From Megasphaera sp. UBA5897 (GTDB taxonomy: Bacteria; Bacillota; Negativicutes; Veillonellales; Megasphaeraceae): DNA of 6,627 bases. The position numbers and the translations under genes were made by a program. Position 1 is the first letter of the stretch, and each line of letters starts with the position of its first letter. Below the pieces are notes generated by a model. That model ran no database searches. It was not told where the DNA came from and saw only the letters and a program-made list of their open reading frames with translations. Below are positions 5,906-6,627 of the stretch, one piece after another. Location: contig DJEN01000024.1 of the NCBI GenBank assembly GCA_002431345.1, positions 3,473 through 10,099 on the forward strand, given 5' to 3'.

Positions 5906-6627
5906 ATGGTGATGTTTAATTCCCACAAAAAATATATTGTTGCATGGGTGGCAGCAGCGCTGCTGAATCCCTGCTTTGCTGCGTTTGCAGACGATGAAGA
6001 TTTGCAGAATCAGTTATCCGACGTGCAGGGACAAATGGCAGAGCAGGCGCAGAAAAAAAGCAATGCCGAAACGGTTATCGGCAATGTTTCTGAAAAACTG
6101 CGCGTCATTCAGGAAAGCTTAAATGCGGCAACAACAGAATACCAATCCATTTCTTCACAGCTTGCCGATACGGAAAAGCAAATTGCAGACATGCAGGTCA
6201 AATTAAAAGAAGAACAGGCAAAGCTGGAAAAACGGGAAAAGGTATTTCAAGTCCGCATCCGCGATATTTATATGCATGGACAGTTAAGTTATTTGGATGT
6301 CGTATTGGGTGCGAAGGATTTCAATGATTTTGCAAACCGCGTCGATTTGCTGCGGCGTGTCATTGCTGCCGATATGGATTTGATTCAGTCCATTCGCCAG
6401 CAACGTGATGAAATCCAACAGGTTCAGCAGGAATTGGAAAGCCAGCGGCAGAAACAAACGGAACTTAAAGAAAACGCGGCCAAGAAAAAAGTTGAAATTG
6501 AACAGCATAAGAAAGAACAGCAGGCTGTTTTGTATCAGGCAGAAAATGATAAGGCTACGGCTGAAGAAGCGTATCGTGAATTGGAAGCATCTTCTCAGGC
6601 TATTGGCGATATGCTGCGGCAAAGAGC
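5906..6627 (+). CDS. Secreted coiled-coil PcsB/CwlO/EnvC-like peptidoglycan hydrolase or activator, 3' end cut by window
   Basis: The frame stays open to the window edge, giving 240 complete codons. Residues 1-28 form a signal peptide: basic HKK, hydrophobic IVAWVAAALL, and an AFA-type cleavage site before DDEDLQ. The mature part is rich in Glu, Gln, Lys and Ala with heptad spacing (SDVQGQMAEQAQKKS, LADTEKQIADMQVKLKEEQ), a long coiled coil broken near residues 120-145 by VRIRDIYMHGQLSYLDVVLG and KDFNDFANRVDLLRRVI. This break is typical of the N-terminal domain of PcsB-like and EnvC-like proteins, which FtsX holds and releases. The second coiled-coil arm then runs to the edge. The expected C-terminal M23/LytM (or NlpC/P60) domain is beyond the window, so it cannot be said whether it is an active hydrolase or an EnvC-like activator. 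It begins four bases after the ftsX stop, as expected for the FtsEX partner in one operon. Confidence 0.85.
   Translation, partial: MVMFNSHKKYIVAWVAAALLNPCFAAFADDEDLQNQLSDVQGQMAEQAQKKSNAETVIGNVSEKLRVIQESLNAATTEYQSISSQLADTEKQIADMQVKLKEEQAKLEKREKVFQVRIRDIYMHGQLSYLDVVLGAKDFNDFANRVDLLRRVIAADMDLIQSIRQQRDEIQQVQQELESQRQKQTELKENAAKKKVEIEQHKKEQQAVLYQAENDKATAEEAYRELEASSQAIGDMLRQR

Noticed and set aside
5254..5928. A 224-codon open frame on the minus strand opposite ftsX
   Set aside because: It is antisense to a conserved gene, is Cys/His/Gln/Asn-rich without a family pattern, and looks like a frame left open by codon bias of ftsX.
6284..6622. A Phe/Leu-rich 112-codon minus-strand open frame that looks like a membrane protein
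   Set aside because: The hydrophobicity is the reverse complement of Glu/Lys/Gln codons of the coiled-coil gene, an expected artefact.
1..6627. Mobile element, CRISPR array, riboswitch or tRNA
   Set aside because: No transposase or integrase motif, no regularly spaced direct repeats, no tRNA-like cloverleaf, and only one gap longer than 100 bases, which is too short and lacks the features of a riboswitch.

Overview
The window reads as a typical stretch of bacterial chromosome: six genes (two cut by the window edges), all on the + strand and very tightly packed. Moderate base composition, an SLH-type envelope gene (csaB) beside a DUF5693 membrane protein, and FtsEX followed by a PcsB/EnvC-like coiled-coil protein point to the Bacillota. 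I favour the diderm class Negativicutes (Veillonella, Megasphaera, Dialister and relatives). That placement is inferred from protein flavour and gene order, not from a database match.

Layout: positions 1-330 hold the C-terminal end of peptide chain release factor 2 (prfB). It is followed, with a one-base stop/start overlap, by a small exported DUF2993/LmeA-like putative lipid-binding protein (330-1016). Next come a large multi-pass DUF5693 membrane protein with a big extracytoplasmic domain (1031-3088) and a CsaB-type polysaccharide pyruvyl transferase (3081-4205) that overlaps it by 8 bases. These four genes look like one co-transcribed block. The only sizeable gap, 4206-4337, contains a hairpin just after csaB, a plausible sigma-A-type promoter, and a perfect 13-base palindrome filling its spacer. 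From there a second unit starts: ftsE (4338-5024), ftsX (5014-5901), and a secreted coiled-coil protein (5906 to the window end, cut) of the PcsB/CwlO/EnvC type.

How they work together: the first block ends in three envelope genes. They probably act on a surface or periplasmic polymer: CsaB would add pyruvate ketals, and DUF2993 and DUF5693 may handle or process a lipid-linked or wall-linked substrate, though neither role is established here. The second block is the classical division/wall-remodelling machine: the FtsE ATPase drives FtsX, whose extracellular loop engages the coiled coil of a peptidoglycan hydrolase or hydrolase activator.

I see no mobile element, CRISPR array, tRNA or rRNA. 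The most interesting points are the palindrome in the ftsE promoter, the poorly characterised DUF2993-DUF5693-CsaB module, and what a pyruvyl transferase does if the host is a diderm Negativicute. Several genes have longer in-frame starts that I rejected on ribosome-binding-site grounds.
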